Below, one piece after another: positions 35,131 to 44,613 of a DNA stretch of 64,000 bases (the first letter of the stretch is position 1; each line of letters begins with the position of its first letter). The translations under genes were made by a program, and so were the position numbers. The notes beneath the pieces were generated by a model. It was not told the DNA's origin and ran no database searches. It worked only from the letters and a program-made list of their open reading frames with translations. The DNA comes from Acinetobacter kyonggiensis (GTDB lineage: Bacteria; Pseudomonadota; Gammaproteobacteria; Pseudomonadales; Moraxellaceae): the NCBI RefSeq assembly GCF_900107285.1, contig NZ_FNPK01000010.1, forward strand, positions 1 to 64,000. Direction: 5' to 3'.

Positions 35131-36147
35131 ATGAAATACCAACCGCCTTATACCATCACCTCAAAAATCATTCATCTGATTGCTCAGATCAGTGAGAATA
35201 TAGGGCGTTTGACTGTTTTAGAGGAAATTCAGGACAGCTTAAAACTCAGAAAAGCCAATCGTATCCGTACTATTCAAGGTTCACTTGCGATAGAAGGGAA
35301 TACGTTAAGTACAGAACAAATCACGGCGATTCTAAATGGTAAGACTGTGATTGCACCTCCGAAAGAAGTTCAGGAAGTGCGCAATGCCATTAAAGCCTAT
35401 GAAGCATTTCAACAATGGCAGCCAAGCCAAGAAGTAGACTTATTACAAGCACACCAAATTTTAATGACAGGCTTGATTGATGAAATCGGTCAATATCGTC
35501 ATGGTGGTGTGGGCGTAATGTTAGGTGATCGAGTGGTGCATATGGTTCCACCTGCCAATCAAGTTCCACGTTTAATGGCTGATTTACTAGAATGGTTAAA
35601 TGATAGAGAAATACATCCACTAATCCAAAGTTCAGTATTTCATTATGAGTTTGAGTTTATCCATCCGTTTGCAGATGGTAATGGCCGAATGGGAAGGCTA
35701 TGGCAAACATTGATTTTAAGTCGATGGAATTCAATCTTTGCCAATATCCCTGTTGAGAGTTTGATTTATCAAAATCAAAAAGCCTATTATGAGGCATTAA
35801 AAGCAAGTACAGATCATACTGATTCAGCCCCGTTTATAGAATTCATCTTACAGATGATTTTAGATGCCACTCTTAGTTCAACTGATACCGCTCAAGGTGG
35901 CGATCATGTTATCGCTCAAGCTGACGTACATGCTCATCACGAAATGAGCGACCAAGTTCAGCGTTTAATTTTAGTAATGAAGCAAGAAGACTACACTTTG
36001 GCTGAGTTGATGCAATTGGTTGGATTAACGCATCGAGCAACGTTCCAAAAGAATTACTTGAATCCAGCAATAGAAGCAAATTTGATTGAACGTACCATTC
36101 CTGATAAACCGAAAAGTCCGAAGCAAAAATATAGATTAAAAAGATAA
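35131..36147 (+). CDS. Fic family AMP-transferase with N-terminal inhibitory helix
   Basis: A 338-residue Fic protein. The active motif HPFADGNGRMGR begins at His178, and the inhibitory motif SLAIEGN lies at 51-57, the class II arrangement where the helix obstructs ATP in the same chain. A C-terminal winged-helix-like part (MQLVGLTHRATFQ) ends the protein. It should AMPylate a protein target that is not identifiable. It is coupled to hsdR (two-base gap); Fic genes often travel with type I restriction systems. A short remnant of a second fic 3' end lies at 56915-56975. Confidence 0.9.
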   Translation: MKYQPPYTITSKIIHLIAQISENIGRLTVLEEIQDSLKLRKANRIRTIQGSLAIEGNTLSTEQITAILNGKTVIAPPKEVQEVRNAIKAYEAFQQWQPSQEVDLLQAHQILMTGLIDEIGQYRHGGVGVMLGDRVVHMVPPANQVPRLMADLLEWLNDREIHPLIQSSVFHYEFEFIHPFADGNGRMGRLWQTLILSRWNSIFANIPVESLIYQNQKAYYEALKASTDHTDSAPFIEFILQMILDATLSSTDTAQGGDHVIAQADVHAHHEMSDQVQRLILVMKQEDYTLAELMQLVGLTHRATFQKNYLNPAIEANLIERTIPDKPKSPKQKYRLKR

Positions 36148-36189
36148 CAATACTTTCAATTGTGGATAAATCCCCTATGGGTGCTTACA

Positions 36190-36440
36190 TATGAATTTGG
36201 GACCTTCATCTTTAGAGCCCCTGGCTTTAATAGTATTCGAACCTTGGCTACACGATTGAGTTACTACAGTGCAGCTTCATGAGGCTTACTGTCGTGCCTA
36301 CCATTGCAACTCACTTTAAGAGACAAAAGCACCACACAAAGCTATCGCCAACCTACGTGGATCTAACTTTACGGGAGGGTATTGGCCTGAATGATACCAT
36401 TACTCAGGCCAAGCAAATTGATGAAAAGAGCAAGAAGGCT
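36190..36440 (+). pseudogene. decayed fragment of the Gp3-like gene
   Basis: About 250 bases clearly homologous to the middle of the intact gene at 27410-28309 (shared blocks such as TTGAGTTACTACAGTGCAGC). The copy has a GGA to TGA stop, a short deletion before TACGTGG and no ends. Intact and broken copies lie on either side of the hsd/fic cluster in the same orientation. Confidence 0.88.
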
Positions 36441-36723
36441 ATATTTTTTTGATTTCTATAATATCACTTGATTCAATTAGCGATTGGATATTACCAAATA
36501 AACTTTGAATATAATCAGAGGCTATATGGATATCTAAATCCTCCCTGCTACGCCATTCTTCTAAGAAGAAATATCTACTCGAGTCATTTTCGCTAATATA
36601 AAGCTCATATTTCAAGCATCCTTCTTCTTGAAGCGTAGGCTCTATTACACTTTTTAAAAGCGCTTCTAACTTCTCTTTTTGATCTGATTTTGCCTTAAAG
36701 TTCGCAATTACTGAAATAGTCAT
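36439..36723 (-). CDS. antibiotic-biosynthesis-monooxygenase (ABM) domain protein, YgiN-like
   Basis: A 94-residue ABM/quinol monooxygenase-like protein (VIANFKAKSDQKEKLEALL, then EEGCLKYELYISEND and RYFFLEEW). Such dimers act on quinols or as small electrophile-handling enzymes. Its stop codon comes from the junction with the Gp3-like remnant, so the natural C terminus may be altered by one or two residues. It lies 20 bases downstream of a quinone-oxidoreductase-like gene and is probably co-transcribed. Confidence 0.8.
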   Translation of the reverse strand: MTISVIANFKAKSDQKEKLEALLKSVIEPTLQEEGCLKYELYISENDSSRYFFLEEWRSREDLDIHIASDYIQSLFGNIQSLIESSDIIEIKKI

Positions 36724-36743
36724 TATTTCACCTTGAATTTGTT

Positions 36744-37742
36744 TTAGAAGTTTTCTAGTACAATTTTGCCTTTTGATTTACCTGATTCAAGCAACTTATG
36801 CGCCTTCTCCAAGTTTGAAGCGTTAATTTTGCCTAGATTTTGGTTGAGGGTACTTCTAATTTTTTGCTGGTCAACTAATTGGGCAACCTGTTGCAACAGA
36901 TTACCTTGCTTTTCAATATCATCGGTTTCATACATTGAACGAGTGAACATCAACTCCCAATGGATAGAAATAGATTTAGTCTTAAACGGCATAATATCAA
37001 ATGTTTGTGGATCATCGATCAATCCAAGCTTGCCTTGTGGTGCAATCAGAGAAACTATTTGCTTGATATAGGTGTCTGTATGATTTGTAGAGAATACGTA
37101 TTTTGGTTTTGCAATGCCTAGTGTCTCGATTTGTGCATTTAAATCTTTGCTATGATCAATGACATGGTCGGCACCCAATGATTTTACCCAAGATTTCGTT
37201 TCTTCACGTGAAGCTGTTGCTATAACGGTCAGATTTGTTTTTGCTTTTAGGAGTTGAATAGCGATTGATCCTACACCACCTGCACCACCAATAATTAAAA
37301 TACTGCCAACTTCTGTTTCTGAAATTTGAAACCGATCAAACAGCATTTCCCATGCCGTTATTGCAGTTAATGGCAATGCTGCTGCTTCTGCATTAGATAC
37401 TGTAATTGGTTTAAGACTGATAATTCGTTCATCGACTGCTTGAAACTCAGCATTACTACCATCTCGGGTTAAATCGCCAGCATACCAAACAGAATCTCCT
37501 ACTTTAAACGAGGTAACTTTTGAGCCAACTTCGATAATTTCCCCAACGGCATCCCAACCTAAAATACGATTATTTGCTTCAGACGAATTTTTTCTCACTT
37601 TAGTATCAACTGGATTCACAGAGATTGCCTGAACTTTTACCAGTACATCACGTTCCTTAAGCGTAGGCTTCGCTTTTTCAATATCTACCAATGAATTTTT
37701 AAAATCATCATGGTTATTTATAACATACGATACGGCTTTCAT
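36744..37742 (-). CDS. zinc-type alcohol dehydrogenase-like quinone oxidoreductase
   Basis: A 332-residue medium-chain dehydrogenase/reductase of the NAD(P)H:quinone oxidoreductase class. It has SVNPVDTKVR in the N-terminal domain and the nucleotide-binding GGAGGVGSIAIQLLKA. The cysteines for catalytic zinc are absent, which fits the zinc-free quinone reductase branch. It probably reduces quinones or enones with NADPH. First gene of a pair with the ABM protein. Confidence 0.82.
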   Translation of the reverse strand: MKAVSYVINNHDDFKNSLVDIEKAKPTLKERDVLVKVQAISVNPVDTKVRKNSSEANNRILGWDAVGEIIEVGSKVTSFKVGDSVWYAGDLTRDGSNAEFQAVDERIISLKPITVSNAEAAALPLTAITAWEMLFDRFQISETEVGSILIIGGAGGVGSIAIQLLKAKTNLTVIATASREETKSWVKSLGADHVIDHSKDLNAQIETLGIAKPKYVFSTNHTDTYIKQIVSLIAPQGKLGLIDDPQTFDIMPFKTKSISIHWELMFTRSMYETDDIEKQGNLLQQVAQLVDQQKIRSTLNQNLGKINASNLEKAHKLLESGKSKGKIVLENF

Positions 37743-37773
37743 AGATTTGTCCTCAACTTTAAAAAAATATAGT

Positions 37774-37802
37774 AAAAATGGGAGCGAAGTGCTCCCATTT
37801 TA
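37774..37802 (-). terminator. terminator after the SDR gene
   Basis: AAAATGGGAGC, loop GAAGT, complement; on the minus strand it ends in a T-run. It separates the SDR gene from the downstream quinone reductase. Confidence 0.78.
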
Positions 37803-37815
37803 TGTTATTCAATAA

Positions 37816-38556
37816 TTAAAACTCTTGGCTCGTTGGGCGCAAAACAATTTCATTAATATCTACATCCGCAGGCTGTTCAATTGCATAAGCAATTGCTCGA
37901 GCGACTGAGTCAGCTGGTATGGCTTGTTTGTAGAAATCAGTAACAAACTCTGAACTTTCTTTATGAGAAGAACCAAATTTTAGTTCTGACTCAATTGCAC
38001 CAGGCTCAATAGTAGTCGTTCTAATTGTTCCCCCAACTTCATGACGAAGGCCTTCAGAGATGGCTCTTACAGCAAACTTAGTACCGCTATAAACAGTACC
38101 TCCTGGACTAAATACTTTTAACCCTGCAACAGATGCGAGATTAATAAAGTGTCCAAAGTTTTGTTTTTGGAAAACAGGCAGTGTAGCTGCTATACCATAA
38201 AGAACACCTTTAATATTAATGTCGATCATACGATCCCATTCATCAACTTTTAGCTCACTTAATGGTGCAATAGACATTAATCCAGCATTGTTTACCAATA
38301 CATCGATTTGATCAAATGTGCTTAATGCCTTTTCAATAAGTGCTTGTACTTCATGTGGTTTGGTTATATCCATACCAATAAATTCAGCTTGACCACCTTC
38401 AGCACGAATGTCGTGAACAATAGCCTCTAATTTTTCAGTACGTCTAGCACCAAGTACAACCTTTGCACCTTTTTTAGCAAGTAAGCGAGCAGTAGCTTCA
38501 CCTAAACCACTACTTGCACCTGTGATAACAATAACTTTATTTTCTATATTATTCAT
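37816..38556 (-). CDS. SDR family oxidoreductase
   Basis: A classical short-chain dehydrogenase of about 246 residues with the cofactor motif TGASSGLGEATA, NNAG (LVNNAGLM) and the active-site Ser-Tyr-Lys (YSGTKFA). The Arg after the cofactor strand (GARR) suggests NADPH. Substrate unknown. I choose ATG 38556 (MNNIENKVIVITG) over 38583 because homologues start just before the cofactor strand. It is divergent from the LysR gene, which is its most likely regulator. Confidence 0.85.
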   Translation of the reverse strand: MNNIENKVIVITGASSGLGEATARLLAKKGAKVVLGARRTEKLEAIVHDIRAEGGQAEFIGMDITKPHEVQALIEKALSTFDQIDVLVNNAGLMSIAPLSELKVDEWDRMIDINIKGVLYGIAATLPVFQKQNFGHFINLASVAGLKVFSPGGTVYSGTKFAVRAISEGLRHEVGGTIRTTTIEPGAIESELKFGSSHKESSEFVTDFYKQAIPADSVARAIAYAIEQPADVDINEIVLRPTSQEF

Positions 38557-38691
38557 ACAAGTAACCTTCAACCTATCTGTCAATCATATTTGATGGATTA
38601 AGTATTACAGCCTTGTTAGGTATAATAAATGAATAATATTATCTTTCAGAATTCCTATTTACGGAATAATTACCATAACACAGGATTGGAT

Positions 38692-39591
38692 ATGCAGAAC
38701 AAATTGGAAATGATACGTATCTTTTGTGTCGCAGCAGAGTCTCGAAATTTTAAAGAGGCAGCAACTCAGCTGGGTATTTCCCCACAGGTAGTGACACGGG
38801 CAATAAAAGAGCTAGAAGAGCAGCGCGGAGAGATTCTGTTCTATAGGAGTACTCGACAAATTAAAATTACCGCTGATGGTGAGCGTCTGGCAAAGCAAGC
38901 ACGTTTTGCGGTGGGATCGATTGATGCTCTGCTTGTAAAAGACACCAAGGAAAAACGAGATGAAATGCGTGGGACCGTCCGTCTTACTGTGTCGTCTGTG
39001 TTAGGGCGTAAATTGGTAGTACCTGCACTAGCAGAATTTGCCACACGTTATCCAGATATTGTCGTGGATTGTGTGCTAACAGATTCACACTCGGATGTGA
39101 TCGATGAGCGAATAGATATCGGGATCAGATTTGGATTTTTGCCGGACAATCGATATGTGGCAAGGGAATTGGCTAAAGTGAACTTTTATTCTGTGGGTAC
39201 GCCAGAGTTAATTGATAAGGTTGGAATGCCCAAAAAAATTATTGACCTTGATAAATACCCTCTAACAGCACTATTCGATCATAAAACAGGGCGTTACTGG
39301 CCATGGACATTCACCGAAAGTCGAAGCTTTACGCCATCAAAGCCCCATTTTATTACAGATGATCTAGAAGCTGAATTTCAAGCTATTCTCGCTGGAGTTG
39401 GATTCGGACACATGCCTGGATTTCTAGTTTTGCCATGGCTTAGGAGTGGTAAGCTCATTCAGATACTTCATGAGGAAACCTCTCCCGTTTGGCGCCTGTA
39501 TTTATATCGTCCACAGCGGGGCCCGACACCTTTGCGAATCCGAGCATTGTTTGATTACTTAGCGGAAGTGCTGGGCCATATAGAAACCTGA
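38692..39591 (+). CDS. LysR family transcriptional regulator
   Basis: About 299 residues: N-terminal winged helix-turn-helix (MIRIFCVAAESRNFKEAATQLGISPQVVTRAIKELE) and a substrate-binding domain of periplasmic-protein fold (VLGRKLVVPALAEF). The 38692 start follows ACAGGATTGG and aligns with family N termini. The divergent placement against the SDR gene, with a short AT-rich spacer, is the classic LysR arrangement. The inducer, perhaps a quinone or aldehyde, is unknown. Confidence 0.88.
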   Translation: MQNKLEMIRIFCVAAESRNFKEAATQLGISPQVVTRAIKELEEQRGEILFYRSTRQIKITADGERLAKQARFAVGSIDALLVKDTKEKRDEMRGTVRLTVSSVLGRKLVVPALAEFATRYPDIVVDCVLTDSHSDVIDERIDIGIRFGFLPDNRYVARELAKVNFYSVGTPELIDKVGMPKKIIDLDKYPLTALFDHKTGRYWPWTFTESRSFTPSKPHFITDDLEAEFQAILAGVGFGHMPGFLVLPWLRSGKLIQILHEETSPVWRLYLYRPQRGPTPLRIRALFDYLAEVLGHIET

Positions 39592-39640
39592 ATCAGATGG
39601 AACTAACTTTTTTCTAGAAAGTAGAAATCAGATAAGACCA

Positions 39641-40657
39641 TCATGTATTTAGAGTAACTACAATTTTTCCTATTTGCTGATTTGATTCAAGATAGCGCTG
39701 AGCGTCATGCATGTCCTCAAAGTTAAAGCAACAGTCGATCACTGGACGAAGATATCCTGCACCTATACTGCTAAGAATAAATCGTCTGGCTTGCTCCCTT
39801 AGAACAGGGTCATGGAGAACCTCAAGGAACAAAAAACCTCGCATGGTTAAGCTCTTGCGTAATGCAACTTTAAGGGGAAATGGTGTGATCTCAGGGCTAA
39901 GTGCACCATGCATAACCATAGTTCCTCCCACAGACATCACTTTTGCAATCTGTTCAATATGTGGCCCTCCTACAGCATCGAAGGCGACATCAAGATGTTC
40001 TCCACCTAAACGTAAAACAAGCGCCTCATACAAATCTGGTTCATCTTCACTGGCTATAACATTTTTAACACCGAGATCCAGTAAACGTTGCTTTTTCTCT
40101 ATCGTCTGTGTACTTGCAATGACCTTAGCACCCGTTGCTTCAGCTATCTGTATCGCAGCTAGTCCTACGCTACTTGAAGCTGCTGTGATCAAGATCGTTT
40201 TTCCTTTCGAAACTCCACCAGCATGGATTACACCACCCCAAGCCGTTAAATACTGCATCCAGATTGAAGAAGCTTCTTCCCAGCTTAAACTATCGGGTTT
40301 GTGAACTAAAAAAGTTTCTGGAATCAGAAGCTTGTCCGCATATGTCCCATATTTGGCTAGATTGTCAGTCGGAAGAATCGATACTGCATCTCCTGGAGAA
40401 AATTGGCGTACACCTTCACCTATCGCAAGAACTATGCCTGCTCCCTCATATCCCAGACGAGAAGGGAATACTGCCTTTTGAATATAAGTACCACGCCGAA
40501 ACATTACATCAGCCCGGTTGAGTCCGATCGTTTTCATCTGTATTAGAACTTCTCCTGCGGCTGGTAAAGCAACAGGAAGTGTTTCTAATGTCAGAACATC
40601 TGTATCTCCAATACAATTGAAGCGCCAAGTCTTGGCCTGAAGTGCGTTAAATGACAT
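39641..40657 (-). CDS. zinc-free MDR family NADPH:quinone reductase-like enzyme
   Basis: A 338-residue medium-chain dehydrogenase/reductase with TIGLNRADVMFRRG, SSVGLAAIQIAEATG for NADPH binding and FDAVGG. It resembles Qor/Zta1-type reductases for quinones and enones. It overlaps the end of the next reductase gene (40647) by 11 bases, so the two are translationally coupled, and both converge on the LysR gene. Confidence 0.82.
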   Translation of the reverse strand: MSFNALQAKTWRFNCIGDTDVLTLETLPVALPAAGEVLIQMKTIGLNRADVMFRRGTYIQKAVFPSRLGYEGAGIVLAIGEGVRQFSPGDAVSILPTDNLAKYGTYADKLLIPETFLVHKPDSLSWEEASSIWMQYLTAWGGVIHAGGVSKGKTILITAASSSVGLAAIQIAEATGAKVIASTQTIEKKQRLLDLGVKNVIASEDEPDLYEALVLRLGGEHLDVAFDAVGGPHIEQIAKVMSVGGTMVMHGALSPEITPFPLKVALRKSLTMRGFLFLEVLHDPVLREQARRFILSSIGAGYLRPVIDCCFNFEDMHDAQRYLESNQQIGKIVVTLNT

Positions 40658-41642
40658 CGATAACTACCTTAATATTGGCAGAGCGATCTTGAACAGCATC
40701 ATGAGCCTCAATCGCTTGGTCTAGAGTAAAATGACGAGGATCAACAATAGCACGCAGTTTACCTTCCTCAACGAGACGAGTCGCGGTCTTAAGGACATCA
40801 CCATGATGAGAACGGCGATTGCCTGTTAACGTCGGCATTAGGACGAATACGCCAGACAGTGTGGCACACCGTAGAGATGAATTCGCTAAATTATGATTGC
40901 CAAATGCAGCACAGCTGGTGATGTGGCCATAGTGAGTCGTCATGGAAAGTGAAGCTTCGAGTACTGGACCACCCACAGTGTCGTAAACAATGTTAAAACC
41001 TTGACCCTCAGGGCTTGCAGCAATAATGTCATCGGAAGATGCTGTTGTGTAATCGAGAGGTGTTGCACCGAGTTCTGAAATCAGTGATTGATCAGCTGTA
41101 CGACCAGTCGCCCAAACATTTGCATCAAGTGCTTTTGCAAGCTGAACCACCATATAACCAACGCCACCAGCACCACCTTGAACCAGTACAGTTTGCCCTG
41201 GTTGGACCTTCGCATTATCCACTAAACCTTCCCAAGCGGTGAGGAACGTCAATGGTAGTACTGCTGCCTCGCGCATAGAGATATTCCGTGGCTTTAATGC
41301 GATCAGATCAGCATCTGCTACAACATATTCTGCTAAAGATCCTTGAAGACCACGAACGCCACCTATCAGACCGTAAACTTCATCTCCGACGTTGAAGTGG
41401 GTGACACCTTCACCAACAGCAGTTACAACCCCAGCCATATCCGTTCCCAACACGGCAGGAAGTTCTGGCATAGCATATGGTGCTTCACCAAGACGAATTT
41501 TATAATCAATAGGGTTTACACCACTGGCATGAATACGTACTAGAACTTGCCCAGCCTCTGGTTGAGGTATAGGGAGTTCTACACGTTTAAATTCATGATC
41601 ACCAAAATTTTCTAGGATAAGCGCATTCATCATCTTATTCAT
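40647..41642 (-). CDS. MDR family NADP-dependent oxidoreductase
   Basis: A 331-residue medium-chain reductase: ASGVNPIDYKIRLGEAPYA, a cofactor site GGAGGVGYMVVQLAKA and YDTVGGPVLEA. It lacks the zinc ligands of true alcohol dehydrogenases and so belongs with quinone/enone reductases. First gene of a two-gene unit with the reductase at 39641. A truncated IS5-type element lies just upstream at 41773, so its promoter lies in the 130-base gap or in the IS end. Confidence 0.82.
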   Translation of the reverse strand: MNKMMNALILENFGDHEFKRVELPIPQPEAGQVLVRIHASGVNPIDYKIRLGEAPYAMPELPAVLGTDMAGVVTAVGEGVTHFNVGDEVYGLIGGVRGLQGSLAEYVVADADLIALKPRNISMREAAVLPLTFLTAWEGLVDNAKVQPGQTVLVQGGAGGVGYMVVQLAKALDANVWATGRTADQSLISELGATPLDYTTASSDDIIAASPEGQGFNIVYDTVGGPVLEASLSMTTHYGHITSCAAFGNHNLANSSLRCATLSGVFVLMPTLTGNRRSHHGDVLKTATRLVEEGKLRAIVDPRHFTLDQAIEAHDAVQDRSANIKVVIDVI

Positions 41643-41772
41643 AGTTGTTCCTTATTCTTAACTGGGGGATGATATGCACAGTACCAAAATAAATTAATCC
41701 AATAAATGATATTTATAGGATTTAATAATTCCTAAATAATGAATAATAAATATCATCCGCTCACTAAAGATA

Positions 41773-41915
41773 GGCTTTGTTGCACAAAACTATTTCTAAG
41801 GCTTATTCCACAATATAATTTTCAAATGAATCATCCTGCACCTAAAATTTATCGTACAACCAATTGGTCTTTATATAACCGAGCTTTCATTAATCGGGGG
41901 GAATATTGCCGGTGG
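41773..41915 (+). mobile_element. IS5-family insertion sequence remnant
   Basis: It opens with the IS-end-like GGCTTTGTTGCACAAA at 41773-41788. A transposase start follows at 41826 (MNHPAPKIYRTTNWSLYNRAF), typical of IS5-type elements. An extra G in a G-run breaks the frame after INRG, and the rest is missing. The remnant ends just at the stop codon of the antiporter gene. Confidence 0.75.
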
Positions 41916-41920
41916 AGTAG

Positions 41921-43732
41921 TCAAGGTTGAGTGTCATCTTCATTCAGAATTTGTCCTGTGTGCTTTGGTGTAATTAAAGGTGCAGTCGGACGCGGTCCTG
42001 TGTATTGCAAGCCGATACCCGCATAGACATCATCTGCTGCAACTTCGGTTTCAAAACGTTCTTTGTCTCGTTCTCGGATTTCTTGGCTAATTTCTTCAAC
42101 ATCACTCTGGTCAACACCCAATTCTTCTAAAATCGCACCGCCAAATAGCATTGCCGACTCGAAGGTTTCTCGAATCATATAATCCACATTTTGTTTTGCT
42201 AAATGCAGCGCATGCTCACGGTCATAAGAGCGAACCAGTAACTTGGTTAAAGGAAATTCATGTTGCACCAACTCTACAATCTTATTCGTCGTTTCTTTGT
42301 GGTCTACGCAAACAACAATTGCTTCAGCCGTATCTGCTCCCGAGGCATGTAAAATATCTAAACGAGAACCATCGCCATAGTAAATTTTAAATCCAAATCT
42401 TTCAGCGTTTTGAATCATGTCGATATCATTATCAATGATGGTCACATCAATGCCTCGAGCAAGCAGTAATTGACTGGAGACTTGTCCAAAACGACCGAAA
42501 CCAATCATCAATACTTTTCCAGAAAGTCCTTCGGCAATACGGATATTTTCTAAAGAAGTTTGTTCTGTAGTTTGGGTAAAACGTTTAAATAGAATGCCTA
42601 TAATCGGGGTCAAAATCATCGACAAAACTACAATCGCAGTCAGGTTTGAGCTTTCAACAGCACTAATGATTTGAGCACTCATGGCGGCAGCAAAGAGTAC
42701 AAAAGCAAACTCCCCCCCTTGAGCCATTAGTAATGCGCGATCGAGAGCTTCAGAGTGTGAACTTTTGGTCATGCGTGCAGTCAGATAAATTATGGATGCT
42801 TTGACAAACATCAGCAGAAGTACAGCACTTAAGATTAACACCCAGTTATTTTTTACGACGTTAAGGTCTAGTGACATGCCTACACCTAGAAAAAATAATC
42901 CGAGCAATATGCCACGAAACGGTTCAATATCTGCTTCAATCTGATGGCGAAAAGTGGATTCGGAGAGTAATACCCCTGCAAGGAATGCCCCCATTGCCAT
43001 CGATAAGCCACTGACTTGCATCAGTAATGCTGCGCCGAGTACCACTAAGAGTGCTGCTGCAGTCATGACTTCACGGGCTTTGGCTACGGCTAATAAGCGA
43101 AATAAAGGATTAAGCAACCAATAGCCTGCAGCGATTAAACCTGCAATTGAAATTAAACCAATTCCGATGCTCTGCAAACGCGTAGAAGTACTTTCAACAA
43201 CATGATTCGGTGCGATAAAAGCGACAATTGCCAATAAAGGGACAATCAATAAATCTTCAAACAGCAGGATCGAGATAATTTTTTGTCCTCGTGGTTGAGC
43301 AATGTCTCCACGATCTCCCAAAAGTTGCATAACAATTGCAGTCGAGGTGAGTACAAAGCCTGCAGCACATACAAAACTCACTTGCCAAGAATAGCCATAG
43401 ACCAAGCCTACCGCCGTTAACCCCAATGAACAGGCACTAATCTGTAATGCGCCTAATCCAAAAATTTCTTTTCTTAAACTCCATAAATACGATGGACGCA
43501 TTTCTAGTCCAATCACAAACAGATACATCACAATACCAAGCTCAGCAATATGCAGAATAGACGCAGAATCGTAGAAAAACGCTAGTCCAAATGGACCAAT
43601 AATTAATCCTGCAATTAAATATCCCAATACCGAGCTTAATCCTAGGCGCTTGATTAAGGGGACTGAAATCACTGCCGCTGTGAGCAGTATGACAGGGGAT
43701 AGAAGGCTGATAGATGTGGCTTCTGCACTCAT
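41921..43732 (-). CDS. CPA2 monovalent cation/proton antiporter, KefB/KefC-like
   Basis: A 603-residue protein with about 12 membrane helices (LIAGLIIGPFGLAFF, GAFLAGVLLSES) and a C-terminal RCK/TrkA-N domain (VLMIGFGRFGQVSSQLLL, then YGDGSRLDIL). This is the KefB/KefC layout of glutathione-gated potassium efflux systems that acidify the cytoplasm during electrophile attack. That fits its place among quinone, formaldehyde and NemR-type genes. The end directly abuts an IS remnant, so the last residues may be altered. No KefF/KefG ancillary subunit is adjacent. Confidence 0.87.
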   Translation of the reverse strand: MSAEATSISLLSPVILLTAAVISVPLIKRLGLSSVLGYLIAGLIIGPFGLAFFYDSASILHIAELGIVMYLFVIGLEMRPSYLWSLRKEIFGLGALQISACSLGLTAVGLVYGYSWQVSFVCAAGFVLTSTAIVMQLLGDRGDIAQPRGQKIISILLFEDLLIVPLLAIVAFIAPNHVVESTSTRLQSIGIGLISIAGLIAAGYWLLNPLFRLLAVAKAREVMTAAALLVVLGAALLMQVSGLSMAMGAFLAGVLLSESTFRHQIEADIEPFRGILLGLFFLGVGMSLDLNVVKNNWVLILSAVLLLMFVKASIIYLTARMTKSSHSEALDRALLMAQGGEFAFVLFAAAMSAQIISAVESSNLTAIVVLSMILTPIIGILFKRFTQTTEQTSLENIRIAEGLSGKVLMIGFGRFGQVSSQLLLARGIDVTIIDNDIDMIQNAERFGFKIYYGDGSRLDILHASGADTAEAIVVCVDHKETTNKIVELVQHEFPLTKLLVRSYDREHALHLAKQNVDYMIRETFESAMLFGGAILEELGVDQSDVEEISQEIRERDKERFETEVAADDVYAGIGLQYTGPRPTAPLITPKHTGQILNEDDTQP

Positions 43733-43945
43733 ATATTTCTCAGATTTTGTATGGGGTCTGTTGACATTTCAAGTATAGAAAATAGATTCAAAACACAAGT
43801 GCAACACGTTTGTAGTTAGTTGAAAAAGTTAGGTGTATTTGTAGAATCATTAGACTTTTCAACGCTCAATTGGAAAGCACACAATCAAGAAATGCCCCCC
43901 AACTTTATCAAGATGAAAGATACGAAATTTATGCTACTTTGAAAA

Positions 43946-44189
43946 GTGATGTGTGCTGAAAAAACAGGAGAAATTGTTACTTATGTTTGTGGTAAAAGAG
44001 ATATAACTATAGTCCAACGACTGAAGGAAAAGTTGAAACAATTAAGTATTCACTATACCCGAATTTCAAGTAATCAATGGGATAGTTTTATCACTGCATT
44101 TAAAGACTGTCAGCAAAGTATTGGTAAGTTTTTCACTATAGGTATTGAGGGAAATAATTGCAAAATAAGGCATCGGATTAGATGTGTTA
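43946..44189 (+). pseudogene. IS1-family transposase fragment
   Basis: Reads YVCGKRDITIVQRLKEKL and IGKFFTIGIEGNNCKIRHRIR, the C-terminal half of an IS1-type InsB transposase. It lacks its start and end and runs straight into a TnpB-like fragment from another element. Confidence 0.8.
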
Positions 44190-44199
44190 GTTCAGTATT

Positions 44200-44334
44200 G
44201 AGTGTGGCTTTAGTAAGAATACGGATATTAATGCTTCTCGCAATATTCTAGCGGTAGGACATACCACTTTGTCTGTGGAGGAAAGATGCGGTAAAGGTCG
44301 CTCTGTGAAGCAGAAAGCATGCCTAAATCCGTGA
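44200..44334 (+). pseudogene. IS200/IS605-type TnpB C-terminal fragment
   Basis: In frame from 44200, ECGFSKNTDINASRNILAVGHTT is the conserved zinc-finger end and DINASxNIL motif of TnpB proteins, then a stop at 44334. Only the last 44 codons remain. Confidence 0.75.
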
Positions 44335-44565
44335 GGAAGTCGCCTAAGAGCTTTTGCTTTTAAAATCCCTGAGAAACATGTTTCGTAAAGAGTTAGTCGA
44401 AAGTGGGGGGGTATGTTAGAAATTTAATTTTATAAGTTGTTGTAAAGATTCGGAAAGTTAATTATAGCATCCAGTTGCAGAGCTAATAGTGACTTCATTT
44501 AATCTCAGCATACTTTTTGAAACACTACCTAAATTTTTAAGGTTTATAAAAAATATTGCTTTTTT

Positions 44566-44589
44566 TATACTATGGGGTACTATAGTATA
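44566..44589. promoter_or_regulatory. probable FrmR operator
   Basis: TATACTAT-GGGGT-ACTATAGTATA, a dyad around a G-run, 24 bases before frmR. It matches the AT-arm/GC-core pattern of FrmR/RcnR-type operators. The repressor should leave it when formaldehyde reacts with its cysteine. Confidence 0.7.
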
Positions 44590-44613
44590 AATACTGGCAA
44601 ATAAGGAGGTCTG

